Source: Saccharicrinis aurantiacus
GTDB taxonomy: Bacteria > Bacteroidota > Bacteroidia > Bacteroidales > Marinilabiliaceae
Direction of reading: 5' to 3'
Length of the DNA: 64,000 nt
Assembly: GCF_001660705.2 (NCBI RefSeq)
Contig: NZ_LYBV02000007.1
Span: forward strand, 310,001-374,000
Positions 37,255 to 44,875 of this stretch are shown in pieces. A program made the translations under genes and the position numbers. Every line of letters begins with the position of its first letter. Position 1 is the first letter of the stretch. A model generated the notes under the pieces. That model searched no databases. It worked only from the letters and a program-made list of their open reading frames with translations, and had not been told where the DNA came from.

Positions 37255-37285
37255 ATCTATCGATACAATAGTACCATTCGTCTAT
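37255..37285. promoter_or_regulatory. Candidate LytTR-type operator upstream of receiver-GT2 copy 2
   Basis: Half-sites ATCTATCGA (37255-37263) and ATTCGTCTA (37276-37284) start 21 bp apart, with TACC before the second, as at 20171-20201. The downstream half-site is centred about 35 bp before the candidate -7 box, a position suited to activation. Confidence 0.55.
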
Positions 37286-37314
37286 GCAGCTCTTATAGGG
37301 CTAGCTCAAAGTGC

Positions 37315-37322
37315 TAGTTTTG
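37315..37322 (+). promoter_or_regulatory. Candidate -7 box of receiver-GT2 copy 2
   Basis: TAGTTTTG matches TAnnTTTG exactly and lies 25 bp before the ATG. No TTTG -33 box is present at the usual distance; the LytTR-type half-site ends about 30 bp upstream instead. Confidence 0.45.
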
Positions 37323-37346
37323 ACATGTAAACAAAAACTTTGAGTC

Positions 37347-38492
37347 ATGAAAATTTTAGCCATAGATGATCAGAATTTGATTCTAATGTCAATTAGTAAG
37401 AGGTTTAGACAATTAGGTTACGAAGTAATTAGGGCTATATCAGGTATGCATGGGATAGCAAATTTTGATAAGTATAATCCTGATTTGGTAATAGTGGATA
37501 TTAACATGGAAGGTCTTTCAGGACTAGAAGTGGTAAAGTACATTCGTAATAAAAAGAAGTCTGACACGCCAATTTTAGTTTTATCGGGTAATATGGATGA
37601 AAATACCATTACGGAAGCATTTAACCTTGGTATTAATGATTACATGAAGAAACCTGTAAGTTTAAAAGAAATAGGAGCGCGAGTTAAAAGAATTTTCAAC
37701 AACGAGGGACACCCAAATTCTGTGAATATAAAAACAAAGCAGTCTACTATAATTCATAAACATTGTGTGGGGGTAATTGTACCCTGTTACAATGAGGCAG
37801 ATCGCCTAGATAGTGAAGCTTTTGAAAACTTTGTTCGCCGTAATCCAGGTTATCATTTATGTTTTGTAAATGATGGTAGTACTGACCATACATTAGGGGT
37901 TATTGAGGAATTAAGAGACAATAATTTAAATACAATTAGTGTATTAGATCTAGAAGAAAATGGAGGCAAAGCAGAGGCTGTTCGTCAAGGTGTATTGCAC
38001 TTGAGTAAAAACTCGCAGCTCGACTTTATTGGATTTTTAGATGCCGATTTATCTACTAATTTTGAAGATTTTAAAGATTTAGCTTATACCATCGAGCATT
38101 CTAATTATCAAATAGTAAGTGGGTCTAGGATTGATAGAATGGGAGCAACTATTGCTAAAGAATCATCGCGTAAGATTATCAGTTTAAGCATAAATACGAT
38201 CATTCAAAACATATTAGGAATGGGGTTTAAGGATACTCAATGTGGCGCTAAAATTATGACCAAGGAGATAGCTCAAAATATGTTTAATAAAAGATTTGTT
38301 ACCCAATGGCTATTTGATGTTGAGATTTTTATGCGAATGAAAAGTTTTTATGGTAAAGAAAGGGTGAAAGATTTAATTTGTGAGCAGCCACTAAAAAGGT
38401 GGGAACATATGGATGGTTCAAAATTATCGATGAAAGACTCACTAAAAATTGTAGGACAGTTAACCAAAATAGCAACACACTATAGCGCCTAA
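37347..38492 (+). CDS. Receiver domain fused to GT2 glycosyltransferase (copy 2)
   Basis: Same length (381) and architecture as the preceding copy, with both domains closely similar, so it arose by tandem duplication. The receiver keeps D7, D8, D51, S80 and K102. The GT2 part keeps VIVPCYNEADRL, FVNDGSTDHT, FLDADLSTN, SGSRIDR and KDTQCGAK. Differences concentrate in receiver helix alpha-2, in the interdomain linker (about 118-138) and in the early GT2 acceptor region, as expected if the copies differ in partner or acceptor. It has its own candidate operator and -7 box and its own terminator. Confidence 0.95.
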   Translation: MKILAIDDQNLILMSISKRFRQLGYEVIRAISGMHGIANFDKYNPDLVIVDINMEGLSGLEVVKYIRNKKKSDTPILVLSGNMDENTITEAFNLGINDYMKKPVSLKEIGARVKRIFNNEGHPNSVNIKTKQSTIIHKHCVGVIVPCYNEADRLDSEAFENFVRRNPGYHLCFVNDGSTDHTLGVIEELRDNNLNTISVLDLEENGGKAEAVRQGVLHLSKNSQLDFIGFLDADLSTNFEDFKDLAYTIEHSNYQIVSGSRIDRMGATIAKESSRKIISLSINTIIQNILGMGFKDTQCGAKIMTKEIAQNMFNKRFVTQWLFDVEIFMRMKSFYGKERVKDLICEQPLKRWEHMDGSKLSMKDSLKIVGQLTKIATHYSA

Positions 38493-38567
38493 GGTTTAGG
38501 ATGAGTTATATGTATTAAAATAGTTGATTATTAAAAAAAAATTTAATTTAGTTTTTGTTTTTACGTT

Positions 38568-38598
38568 AGCATCAGGATTTATTTCTGGTGCTTTTTTT
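38568..38598 (+). terminator. Intrinsic terminator after receiver-GT2 copy 2
   Basis: AGCATCAG (38568-38575) pairs with CTGGTGCT (38585-38592), one G-T pair, followed by a T run to 38598. Confidence 0.75.
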
Positions 38599-38608
38599 GT
38601 AATATTTT

Positions 38609-38658
38609 GCACATAAAAAAAGGGATATCAACCGTTGGTGAATCCCTTTCTTTTAACC
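38609..38658. repeat. 50-bp direct repeat copy A, also a bidirectional terminator hairpin
   Basis: It is identical at 48 of 50 positions to 43054-43103, in the same orientation. The core AAAGGGAT...ATCCCTTT (38619-38626 with 38642-38649) forms a hairpin flanked by T runs on both strands. Here it lies where the receiver-GT2 gene and the SusD-like gene converge, a proper place for a terminator. Confidence 0.85.
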
Positions 38659-38710
38659 GCCAATTGATGGTTTTTAATTGGGCGATTTTTAAATTTTTAA
38701 TTTAAAATAA

Positions 38711-41700
38711 TCAAGGCATTGGACGCTCTTCAAGTATTTTTAGACTAAAATTGTCAAAGTAAGCAACAGCCTCATTTGTAGAATTACCACCGTTGCCAAA
38801 TCTTAACATGATATATCCAAAATTATCAGTTGTTTTATTCCAAACAAATTTAACACTATTAGTTACCCAATTATCTTTAGTTTCTAACAAAATTTCTTCT
38901 TGTGCAGGACTTCCCCAAGGCGCAACACTATACCATAAACTGGGCACGGCAACTGTTTCTTCAGAAGGAACATAATAATCAAAATCAAACTGATAACTTT
39001 TACCCTCAACCAACTTTATATTTCGCGGTGTTTCAACCCAACACCATTTTCCCATAACTGCCCCTGTTGAAGCTAATCGCATTGCAAATGTACCTTCACT
39101 AGTATTAGTTGTAGAAACAGCTATAGTGCCATCACTAGGAGGATTACTAGCATTTATATGATTCCAAGAATAGTTCCATGCATCATCACCTTCATAGCTA
39201 TATGTATAAATTATTCCACTCTCAAAACCATAAATATTTTGATCTTCACACAAGTCAATTACTTCATTTTTTACCGAAACCTCTGTAAATGTTTCTAATG
39301 TTCTTTCATCAAGCGAAATTAAACTTGAACCAGTGTAAGATAATATAATATCATCATTGGTATAAATTGGCTCTGCTAAAGTTAATTCTAAAATAAAACT
39401 CATGTCGTTGTAAAAATCAAGTTCAGAAACCGCTATATTCTTATTACTAACACCAGCATCCGCATTATTTATAGATACAGCAAATGATGAAGAAATATCG
39501 CCTACAATATCCTGAGCAGAGGAAGATAAATAAATTTGAATCTTATTCAAATTCTCTCTGTGAGCAGATATCATTGTAAATGGTTTTGTTGTTGGTATAA
39601 CTTTAACTTTTAGTGGTACCTCAACAGAAGCATATATTTTACCATTAGGGTTAAATGTATTTCTTTCAGAAATCAGTCTTCCTATCATAAATGGATCATT
39701 TACCAATTTTTTAGGTATATAAATAATTTCTTGGGATTGGCTATGACCTGTAGTTACAAGTTCACTATCAACATACCAATTTCTTTCGTTTGGTTCTCCT
39801 ACCGTGGTTGCATCAACAATTTTTAGTTTTTCGTCAAACTTTAATTCTAATATTGGCCAATTTTCTGAATCGTCAATAACATCATCACTAGATACTTCTA
39901 ATTCAAGAGTTTCGGTGTCACCTGAAACTCTATAAACTTTAACCAAGGGTTTTATATCCTCTTTTGTTGCATCTGATACCCTAATTAATAGTTTCTGGTT
40001 TGCTGATTTATAAGCATATGGTCCATTATTTAAACGTAATGAACCTAATGATACGAGATAAGTACCTTCATTATTAAATGTATATATTGTAGCTTCATTA
40101 GCCTCTTCAATTAAAACACTATTGCGATATGAAAGCTCAACAATATCCCAATTACGCGAATCTGGTTTACCAATAGTAGAATTGTCTACGAGTTTTATAC
40201 TCTCACCTGTATTTAACTCTATAGTTTGTGTTTCTAATACCTGAGGATGATCCCAGTAATCCCAATCAACTATACCACTTTGTTCATAAACTAATTCATC
40301 GTGCCCTGTCTCACTGTTTATGACATATAATGCTGTTTCAGGTACTATTTGATCAAATATTTCCTTTACAGTATTAGCGTTCTCAAATTCTGCTATTGGC
40401 ATTGGCCACCAACCTTTAGTATTATCTGAATAATTAATTGCAGCTTGTTCAAAATCTATAAATGGAGAGCCGTAGTTATCTGGGGCTTCTCCTTTTTGTA
40501 AAATACTTCCCCACCTGGTACCCATACTTCCATCAGGTTTTGTGTAATGGTAATGTGTTCCATGATAAACCAACTGTGATAAGTCGAAAAAACGCTGAGT
40601 GGCAATTCCCCAGCGACGCATATCAATTTGGCGCTCGTTGTAACCCGTTAAGCATAGTTCCAATGGGCGCTCAATATACATCAATTGGTTAATCACATCA
40701 GTTCCGGTATAATCCTGATTATCGTATGTTGAATTGGTGAACTCCGCAGTTGAACCTAATAACTCCAATGCGGACCTATGCCTTACTCTATTAACATACA
40801 GTAGAGATTCATTTACCTTACCTGTTTTTGCTAAGCACTCTGCATACATTAAGTAAACATCAGTGAGATTAAATAAACGATAGTTTGGTAAATCAGAACC
40901 TTCTACAATTGAGTTCTCCGTTGTTGTTATATCCCAATTGGTTAACTTTCTATAATAAGCTACCCCCTGGCTATATTGATAATTTGTATTTATTGCAGGT
41001 TTACTACCATAATAAACTAATGAATCATCGGGCAGAGCAATAGAGTGCGATGCTCTTAAAGAATATGGGCGTGTAATACTTTGTTGAATTCCATTCTCAT
41101 CAGTATAGTAAAATTTATTTCGAGCATCAGTTGCATCTAGTTTATCATTTTTATAAGCCATAATTAACCAGCAACTTGGTATTAATGATTTATACCCTCC
41201 ATGAGCTGAAATGTACTTAGCTATATGATTATATGTGCTATGATTGTCGAAAGTGCATACAATCTCTAATAACGATTCGCTATTAAGCTCACCCTTTGTA
41301 GTCATATTTTCATCTACATTGGCCAAGGTATATGCGTCATTATTAATAATCGTTTCTAAATAAGATATAGCAGTTATAAAATCTTCTTGATACAAATAGT
41401 ATTTACCCAGTACTGTTGCCGCAGTTGCTTTTACAGGGCGTGATGCAAACTGATCATCTTCTTCAGTCTCTGCTTCCTTAAGTTTTGCAGTAGTACCTAA
41501 GTTGTTATAAGCATATTCCAAATCAGCAATAAAAAAGGCTCTTATTTTAGCTTCACCTTGTAACTCAACAGCATATTCGTCTGGCGCTTTAGGAGCATCT
41601 TCGAATAAATAAACACTTCCTTTATTGAAGTTAGAGTGTAGCCAAAAGTAAAATAAGCCTCTATAAAATCGTGCTTCTCCCATTAGTAAGTTCCATTTAT

Positions 41701-42727
41701 CCTTATCCTCTGGGGTATTTAATAATGCTTCAATATTCAGTAAACCTTCGATTACCCTGTTGGCTTTAAATATTGCCAAATAATGATTTATCCATTGTCG
41801 ATTAGGTGCATCTGACGCATTTGTAAACAATTGATTATATATTTCTGCATTACTAGCATTTGTTGGAGCAGGGCGCCCTATACCAGGGTATGCTAAATCA
41901 CTCCTCAAAGTATTTTGTATAAGACTGGTACAGCTTAGATCTCTCAACTTTTTATATACACCTATCAAGCCTGTTTCACAATCGGCAAGTGAAGTCCAAT
42001 ATTGTTGATCTTGATAATGAAAATTAAAGGAAACCTTTTTATGAGAATCAATAATTACATTACTAACGGTAGCGTATACATTATTTTGTTTGGCCTCAAA
42101 TGTAAATGTCTCATCTAAATTATATGCTACCTCAATTCTGTTTTCTTCTGGTTCTGATTTAAGTTTTGGTTGCTTATTAACATCATTGCTAACTTGCCAT
42201 TGTTCGGTAGTATTAGATGCATAAACTAAACTTGGATTACCACTACCCATGTTTTTTGAAACAAGTTTTACAGTAGCATTTAATTGTGATGATGTTACAC
42301 GTACAAAGTAGAGTCCCTGACTTAATCCTGATAGAGTATACTTGTGCGTTCCTTTATCCAGGTTGTTAAGGGCATTAGCTACAACTCTACCTTGTAAATC
42401 GTAAATAGATACCATAGTTTTTGCTTTAACAGAAGTACTAAATTCAATGTTAGTGTTACCTACCATTGGGTTAGGGTAAACTTTTAGTGGAGATTCTGTA
42501 AATGCATCCTTATCAATATTTGTAGCATTATCTGCAACAAAATATATCAGATCGTTACCATTAACATCGTATGTGGCACCAGTTGTGGTATTGATTATAG
42601 TAACTTCTTCAGGATAAATATTCTCTGTTACTACGTTAAAATTAACTCTGTATTCTTGTGCAATTATTGAAGAGCAGGTTAAAAAAAGGGACAGTAAAAC
42701 ACTAGTGAGTTTTTGCGTAAATTTCAT
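38711..42727 (-). CDS. Chimeric SusD-like protein with N-terminal sorting-like domain and C-terminal beta modules
   Basis: A 1338-residue exported protein, over twice the usual SusD length. The signal peptide (1-24, ending IIAQ) shows no good lipobox, unlike typical SusD lipoproteins. Residues 80-158 (PLKVYPNP to KLVSK) look like a T9SS type A sorting domain but sit near the N-terminus. Residues about 240-830 are a SusD/RagB fold, with WTSLADCETGLIGVYKKLRD, GEARFYRGLFYFWL and YLMYAECLAKTGK. Two related segments (GKPDSRNW, GEPNERNW) and a jelly-roll region with YFDNFSLKI follow. No SusC partner is adjacent. It may bind glycans at the surface (inference). Confidence 0.88.
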   Translation of the reverse strand: MKFTQKLTSVLLSLFLTCSSIIAQEYRVNFNVVTENIYPEEVTIINTTTGATYDVNGNDLIYFVADNATNIDKDAFTESPLKVYPNPMVGNTNIEFSTSVKAKTMVSIYDLQGRVVANALNNLDKGTHKYTLSGLSQGLYFVRVTSSQLNATVKLVSKNMGSGNPSLVYASNTTEQWQVSNDVNKQPKLKSEPEENRIEVAYNLDETFTFEAKQNNVYATVSNVIIDSHKKVSFNFHYQDQQYWTSLADCETGLIGVYKKLRDLSCTSLIQNTLRSDLAYPGIGRPAPTNASNAEIYNQLFTNASDAPNRQWINHYLAIFKANRVIEGLLNIEALLNTPEDKDKWNLLMGEARFYRGLFYFWLHSNFNKGSVYLFEDAPKAPDEYAVELQGEAKIRAFFIADLEYAYNNLGTTAKLKEAETEEDDQFASRPVKATAATVLGKYYLYQEDFITAISYLETIINNDAYTLANVDENMTTKGELNSESLLEIVCTFDNHSTYNHIAKYISAHGGYKSLIPSCWLIMAYKNDKLDATDARNKFYYTDENGIQQSITRPYSLRASHSIALPDDSLVYYGSKPAINTNYQYSQGVAYYRKLTNWDITTTENSIVEGSDLPNYRLFNLTDVYLMYAECLAKTGKVNESLLYVNRVRHRSALELLGSTAEFTNSTYDNQDYTGTDVINQLMYIERPLELCLTGYNERQIDMRRWGIATQRFFDLSQLVYHGTHYHYTKPDGSMGTRWGSILQKGEAPDNYGSPFIDFEQAAINYSDNTKGWWPMPIAEFENANTVKEIFDQIVPETALYVINSETGHDELVYEQSGIVDWDYWDHPQVLETQTIELNTGESIKLVDNSTIGKPDSRNWDIVELSYRNSVLIEEANEATIYTFNNEGTYLVSLGSLRLNNGPYAYKSANQKLLIRVSDATKEDIKPLVKVYRVSGDTETLELEVSSDDVIDDSENWPILELKFDEKLKIVDATTVGEPNERNWYVDSELVTTGHSQSQEIIYIPKKLVNDPFMIGRLISERNTFNPNGKIYASVEVPLKVKVIPTTKPFTMISAHRENLNKIQIYLSSSAQDIVGDISSSFAVSINNADAGVSNKNIAVSELDFYNDMSFILELTLAEPIYTNDDIILSYTGSSLISLDERTLETFTEVSVKNEVIDLCEDQNIYGFESGIIYTYSYEGDDAWNYSWNHINASNPPSDGTIAVSTTNTSEGTFAMRLASTGAVMGKWCWVETPRNIKLVEGKSYQFDFDYYVPSEETVAVPSLWYSVAPWGSPAQEEILLETKDNWVTNSVKFVWNKTTDNFGYIMLRFGNGGNSTNEAVAYFDNFSLKILEERPMP

Positions 42728-42830
42728 GCAAGGGTATATTAATTATTAAGTGATTTTTTTAGGCTCAAAATATCCTACACAATAATATATAACAATATAC
42801 TCAAGGTTTAGGCTATGTATGAGGGGGTAG

Positions 42831-42838
42831 CAAAGATA
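42831..42838 (-). promoter_or_regulatory. Candidate -7 box for the SusD-like gene
   Basis: Read on the minus strand this is TATCTTTG, an exact TAnnTTTG match, about 93 bp upstream of the ATG. No well-spaced -33 TTTG was found. Confidence 0.35.
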
Positions 42839-43053
42839 ATGTTTTGATATATACAAAAGAGTGGTAATTTATGCCAATATGGGTGGTGCTTCAAATATTT
42901 TTCAACTTAATTATGATTACTTCATGATAATTCTTCAAAGTATATACTGAGACTGTAATATAAACTTAGCCCAGAACTAATATTGAAACGAGACGTAACT
43001 CCTTTGTAGAGGGTTGGTTATTGGTGTTGCGACTTGATTTTGCGTATCATTTA

Positions 43054-43103
43054 GCGCATAAAAAAAGGGATATCAACCGTTGTTGAATCCCTTTCTTTTA
43101 ACC
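43054..43103. repeat. 50-bp direct repeat copy B, hairpin in a divergent promoter region
   Basis: Matches copy A at 38609-38658 with two differences. The hairpin is more complete here: TCAAC (43073-43077) also pairs with GTTGA (43082-43086) inside the AAAGGGAT/ATCCCTTT stem (43064-43071 with 43087-43094). No gene ends here, because the flanking genes diverge. Confidence 0.85.
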
Positions 43104-43225
43104 TAAACCCTAATCTATGAAAAAAAACTTCTTATGTCTGTTTAATGTGGGTGCTTCTAAAAAATTGGAAGGCTTTGCAACCTTCCAATTTATAACCTAA
43201 ACCCTAACCTAATCTATGAAAAACT
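43101..43225 (+). repeat. Two tandem leader-like modules with aborted starts
   Basis: ACCTAAACCCTAATCTATG (ATG 43117) follows hairpin copy B. A second hairpin (43162-43172 with 43181-43191, 11-bp perfect stem) is followed by ACCTAAACCCTAACCTAATC and ATG 43216. Both ATGs continue with AAAAA but the frames end after about 27 and 9 codons. The pattern looks like the 5' leader of a Bacteroidota membrane-protein gene, repeated without its gene. It fills part of the gene-free stretch 42728-43444; the rest shows only the candidate promoter boxes. Confidence 0.5.
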
Positions 43226-43346
43226 CTCTTGCTCTTCGTTTTTAGTTTATTCAAACACTATGCCAAAAATTGCCAGAGAACTATTTTTTGGCTGTTAAAG
43301 TGTTGCTATTTCTACGTTTTAATTCTCTCAGTAAAAAACGATGCTT

Positions 43347-43354
43347 TATATTTG
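43347..43354 (+). promoter_or_regulatory. Candidate -7 box for the metallo-hydrolase gene
   Basis: TATATTTG is an exact TAnnTTTG match, 91 bp before the chosen ATG at 43445. No clear -33 TTTG precedes it. Confidence 0.4.
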
Positions 43355-43444
43355 TGTTTAAGCGATTGATATTACGAAGCATAATGTGTTATGGCAGAGT
43401 GTAATTCGAGTAGGGATAGATCAAATAATATTAAAATTGATAAT

Positions 43445-44803
43445 ATGATTAAATATAAAATTATACTAACCATTCTTGTGGGAGCTTTATGGCTTGGTTC
43501 GTGCAGCCAGCAAACTTCTCAAAAAGAGGAGGTAGAACACCCAAATCTCACAAAGCTTAAAAATCAAACTGCTGAATTTAGACCTGAGATTATTAAAATG
43601 AATGAGCAGGTGTATGTTGCGGTGGGATATGACGGTTCAAATTCTGCCATGATTATAGGTGATGATGGTGTTATAATTATTGATGCTTTAAGATCGTTAG
43701 GCGCTGCAGAGAAAGTTGAGGAAGCATTTAAGCAAATATGTGATAAGCCCGTTGTAGCTTTAATTTACACCCACGGTCATCAAGATCATACCGGAGGTAC
43801 ATCCGCTTTTGTTGGTGCAAATAAAGCTGTACAAATTATCGCCCGCGAGGGTTTTAAAGAGGAATTGCAAGAGCACTCCCCTGTGGAAAAGATTTTAGCA
43901 AAAAGAAATGCACGTCAGTTCGGTCGTAACTTACCCGATAGTGAGATTATTAATAGGGGAGTAACAGCGGGTAGAACACCAACAGATAGAGTAGGGAAGG
44001 GTTACATAGCTCCGAATAGAACTTTTAGCGATTCACTAGTTATTACTATTGCAGGAATTGACCTAGAGTTATATGCTGTAAATGCTGAAACAAACGATCA
44101 TTTATTTGTTTGGACACCAAGTTTAAAGGCATTATTTACTGGTGATAATTATTACAAAGCATTTCCAAACTTATATGCCATTAGAGGTTCGCGCTATAGA
44201 GATGTTAAATCTTGGGGCGAAGTTGTAAAAACCATGAGTACTTTCCCTGTTGAACACCTAGTTCCAGGACATACCCGCCCATTAACTGGAGCTGCGAATG
44301 TTCATCAGAATCTTACAAACTATGCATCTGCTATTTTAAGTGTTTACGAGCAAACTATTGCTTGCATGAATAAAGGTTATACCGTACAACAAGCCGTAGA
44401 GAGTGTAAAACTACCGGCTGATTTGCGCGAGCAAGATAACTTACAAGAGTTTTATGGTTCAGTAGCTTGGGGAGTTCGGTCTATTTTTGCGTTTTATGTG
44501 GGATGGTTCGATGGTAATCCTACCCACCTTTATCCATTAGAATTAGTTAATGAGGCAGCGCACATTGTAAAAATGGCCGGTGGAGAAGAAAAAGTATTGG
44601 CGCATTTAAATAGTGCCTTTGAAGATGGCGATTATCAATGGGGACTGCAATTGTCTGATTATTTGTTGCAGCTTAATTACAAAACAAGTGAGGTTACTGG
44701 ATTAAAGATTGCCTTGTTACGAAAGTTGGCTGCTCAACAAATTAATGCGCCTGCTCGTAATTACTACTTGTCGTTTGCCAACGAATTAGAAGCCGAATTG
44801 TAA
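43445..44803 (+). CDS. Metallo-beta-lactamase-fold lipoprotein, alkyl sulfatase (SdsA/BDS1)-like
   Basis: A 452-residue lipoprotein. The frame is open from 43391, but ATG 43445 gives a clean signal peptide ending LGSC with C20, so I use it. The zinc motif H110-G-H112-Q-D114-H115 is in TLIYTHGHQDHTGG-like context. Later residues include AETNDHLFVW, LFTGDNYYKAFPN and LVPGHTRPL, in the alkyl-sulfatase order. The C-terminal helical region (about 330-450) matches the sulfatase dimerisation domain, with QEFYGSVAWGVRSIF. It probably cleaves sulfate esters in the periplasm or at the surface. A single-gene unit. Confidence 0.88.
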   Translation: MIKYKIILTILVGALWLGSCSQQTSQKEEVEHPNLTKLKNQTAEFRPEIIKMNEQVYVAVGYDGSNSAMIIGDDGVIIIDALRSLGAAEKVEEAFKQICDKPVVALIYTHGHQDHTGGTSAFVGANKAVQIIAREGFKEELQEHSPVEKILAKRNARQFGRNLPDSEIINRGVTAGRTPTDRVGKGYIAPNRTFSDSLVITIAGIDLELYAVNAETNDHLFVWTPSLKALFTGDNYYKAFPNLYAIRGSRYRDVKSWGEVVKTMSTFPVEHLVPGHTRPLTGAANVHQNLTNYASAILSVYEQTIACMNKGYTVQQAVESVKLPADLREQDNLQEFYGSVAWGVRSIFAFYVGWFDGNPTHLYPLELVNEAAHIVKMAGGEEKVLAHLNSAFEDGDYQWGLQLSDYLLQLNYKTSEVTGLKIALLRKLAAQQINAPARNYYLSFANELEAEL

Positions 44804-44827
44804 TAATTTACAGGGATTCTAAAAAAA

Positions 44828-44852
44828 AGGTTCGGTGAATTTCACCGAACCT
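44828..44852. terminator. Bidirectional terminator hairpin
   Basis: AGGTTCGGTGAA (44828-44839) pairs perfectly with TTCACCGAACCT (44841-44852). It lies between convergent genes; an A run precedes it, giving a T run for the minus-strand gene. Confidence 0.8.
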
Positions 44853-44875
44853 AAATAAGAACTAATCCCGAATTC

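Noticed and set aside
43117-43200. Short frame starting ATGAAAAAAAAC after hairpin copy B
   Set aside because: Only about 27 codons, running through the next hairpin, with no conserved features. Kept as part of the leader-like repeat, not as a gene.
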